DNA of 5,605 nt from Nanobdellota archaeon (GTDB taxonomy: Archaea; Nanobdellota; Nanobdellia; SCGC-AAA011-G17; VGLX01), in NCBI GenBank assembly GCA_018894775.1, contig JAHIPG010000202.1, forward strand, positions 1-5,605, read 5' to 3'. Positions within the stretch are counted from its first letter, which is position 1. Each line of letters starts with the position of its first letter. Shown here piece by piece: positions 5,061 to 5,605 of this stretch. The notes under the pieces were generated by a model. The model was not told the DNA's origin, made no database searches, and worked only from the letters and a program-made list of their open reading frames with translations. Position numbers and translations under genes: made by a program.

Positions 5061-5090
5061 AATATTTTTTCTTTTAAATATTTTTTTGAA
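5061..5090 (+). terminator. T-rich tract before cdc6-like gene
   Basis: Two runs of six and seven T, with further T-rich sequence between them, begin one base after the small ORF ends. The tract could terminate plus-strand transcription. TTTTAAATAT at 5073-5082, inside the tract, may instead act as TATA box for the cdc6-like gene, with a start near 5102. Confidence 0.35.
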
Positions 5091-5112
5091 TATCTCTTTG
5101 AACATAGAAAAG

Positions 5113-5120
5113 ATTAAAAA
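5113..5120 (+). promoter_or_regulatory. Possible weak TATA box for cdc6-like gene
   Basis: ATTAAAAA preceded by GAAAAG (BRE-like) is centred 28 bases before the ATG at 5145, the same leaderless geometry as for tnpB. The box is weak, and the TTTAAATA at 5074-5081 is the competing choice. No Shine-Dalgarno motif precedes the ATG, which favours a leaderless or short-leader mRNA. Confidence 0.28.
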
Positions 5121-5144
5121 AAGAAAAGCATTCTAAATATAAAT

Positions 5145-5605
5145 ATGGGATTATTTGACAATATGCTTAGGGATGATGAAAGTTTATTCATAAATGAGAT
5201 GGAACTAGATTATGATTACATTCCTCAGATAATCAAATATAGAGAGAATAAACAGCAACACATGGCATCATGCATAAAGCCAATGTTCCAGGATAGGAAC
5301 GGAACTCACTTACTTATATCAGGAACACCAGGAATAGGGAAGACCGTAGCTGTAAAAAAAGTATTTGAAGACCTGGATATGGAGACAAAAGATATACTTC
5401 CTATCTACATCAACTGCTGGAAAAAAGATACATTCTATAAAATAATATTGCATATCTGTAAAAAATTAGGCTATACATGGGTACATAACAAAAAAAGCGA
5501 TGAATTGTTCAAAGAAGCATGCAAATTAATGAACAAGAAAAAAATGGTATTCTGCTTTGATGAAGTTGATAAACTAGAAGACCAAAGCATATTATACCAA
5601 ATACT
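5145..5605 (+). CDS. cdc6: Orc1/Cdc6-like AAA+ ATPase (3' partial)
   Basis: This is the N-terminal 153 residues of an archaeal Cdc6/Orc1-family AAA+ protein; the frame is open to the right edge. Family members bind origin DNA and load the MCM helicase, and some Cdc6-like ATPases serve plasmids or other roles. Visible are an N-terminal segment with DYIPQIIKYRENKQQ (24-38), matching the family's conserved 'P...R..q' entry into the AAA+ domain, then Walker A GTPGIGKT (60-67), INCWKK (88-93) after the strand following Walker A, and Walker B VFCFDEVDKL (135-144) with catalytic Glu 140. Sensor motifs and the winged-helix DNA-binding domain would lie beyond the window. The ATG at 5145 is chosen because MGLFDNML is a family-like beginning. 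The wording resembles DPANN (Woesearchaeota-like) homologues, from memory. It is transcribed divergently from the ferredoxin-aor operon. Confidence 0.9.
   Translation, partial: MGLFDNMLRDDESLFINEMELDYDYIPQIIKYRENKQQHMASCIKPMFQDRNGTHLLISGTPGIGKTVAVKKVFEDLDMETKDILPIYINCWKKDTFYKIILHICKKLGYTWVHNKKSDELFKEACKLMNKKKMVFCFDEVDKLEDQSILYQI

Larger units (their letters stand above)
4830..5144. other. 315-base AT-rich region between aor operon and cdc6
   Basis: This stretch holds the BRE/TATA promoter of the ferredoxin-aor operon, an inverted repeat around it, a doubtful small plus-strand ORF ending at 5060, and a very T-rich block (5061-5090) before the cdc6-like gene. Archaeal replication origins often lie next to cdc6/orc1, but no convincing origin recognition box repeats were seen. 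Two near-identical 9-mers, TTTGAATAT (5085-5093) and TTTGAACAT (5097-5105), are the only repeats near the cdc6 start. Confidence 0.5.

Noticed and set aside
4830..5144. Replication origin next to the cdc6-like gene
   Set aside because: Position is suggestive, but I found no repeated origin recognition box with its usual G-run, only AT-rich sequence and two 9-mers. Not enough to call an origin.

Overview
The window looks like chromosomal DNA of an AT-rich archaeon. It carries the start of an Orc1/Cdc6-type replication initiator, a tungsten-type aldehyde:ferredoxin oxidoreductase (AOR) and an archaeal ubiquitin-like/MoaD protein. Promoters resemble BRE/TATA boxes placed for leaderless or short-leader mRNAs, and terminators are T-rich. 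The wording of the Cdc6 N-terminus resembles that of DPANN (Woesearchaeota-like) archaea from memory. This placement is an inference, not a search result.

Layout, left to right. (1) Bases 3-824, +: a calcineurin-like metallophosphoesterase, cut by the left edge, followed by a T-rich terminator. (2) About 849-2240, +: a tnpB-only IS200/IS605-family (IS1341-type) element. It has matching subterminal hairpins at both ends, its own TATA box, and a 401-residue TnpB. The first 126 codons of tnpB differ sharply in base composition from the rest. (3) 2247-2510, +: a small MoaD/ThiS/SAMP-like protein ending in Gly-Gly-Gly, with the mobile element inserted directly in front of it. (4) 2527-4829, -: a two-gene operon of a four-cluster polyferredoxin followed by AOR. 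The two overlap by ATGA, and the operon converges on the moaD-like gene across a shared hairpin/T-tract terminator. (5) 4830-5144: a 315-base AT-rich region with the ferredoxin-AOR promoter and a doubtful small ORF. (6) 5145-5605, +: the N-terminal 153 residues of a Cdc6/Orc1-like AAA+ ATPase, cut by the right edge.

How the genes may work together: AOR oxidises aldehydes to acids at a tungsten (or molybdenum) bis-pterin centre and passes electrons through its [4Fe-4S] cluster, probably via the polyferredoxin, to soluble ferredoxin. A MoaD-like sulfur carrier next door would fit, because MoaD donates the dithiolene sulfur of the same pterin cofactor. The mobile element between the phosphoesterase and moaD appears to have replaced whatever originally controlled moaD.

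I did not find a clear new defence or mobile system. The most unusual items are the mosaic tnpB with altered zinc-finger and RuvC-III residues, its insertion at the moaD start, and the polyferredoxin-AOR-MoaD neighbourhood.
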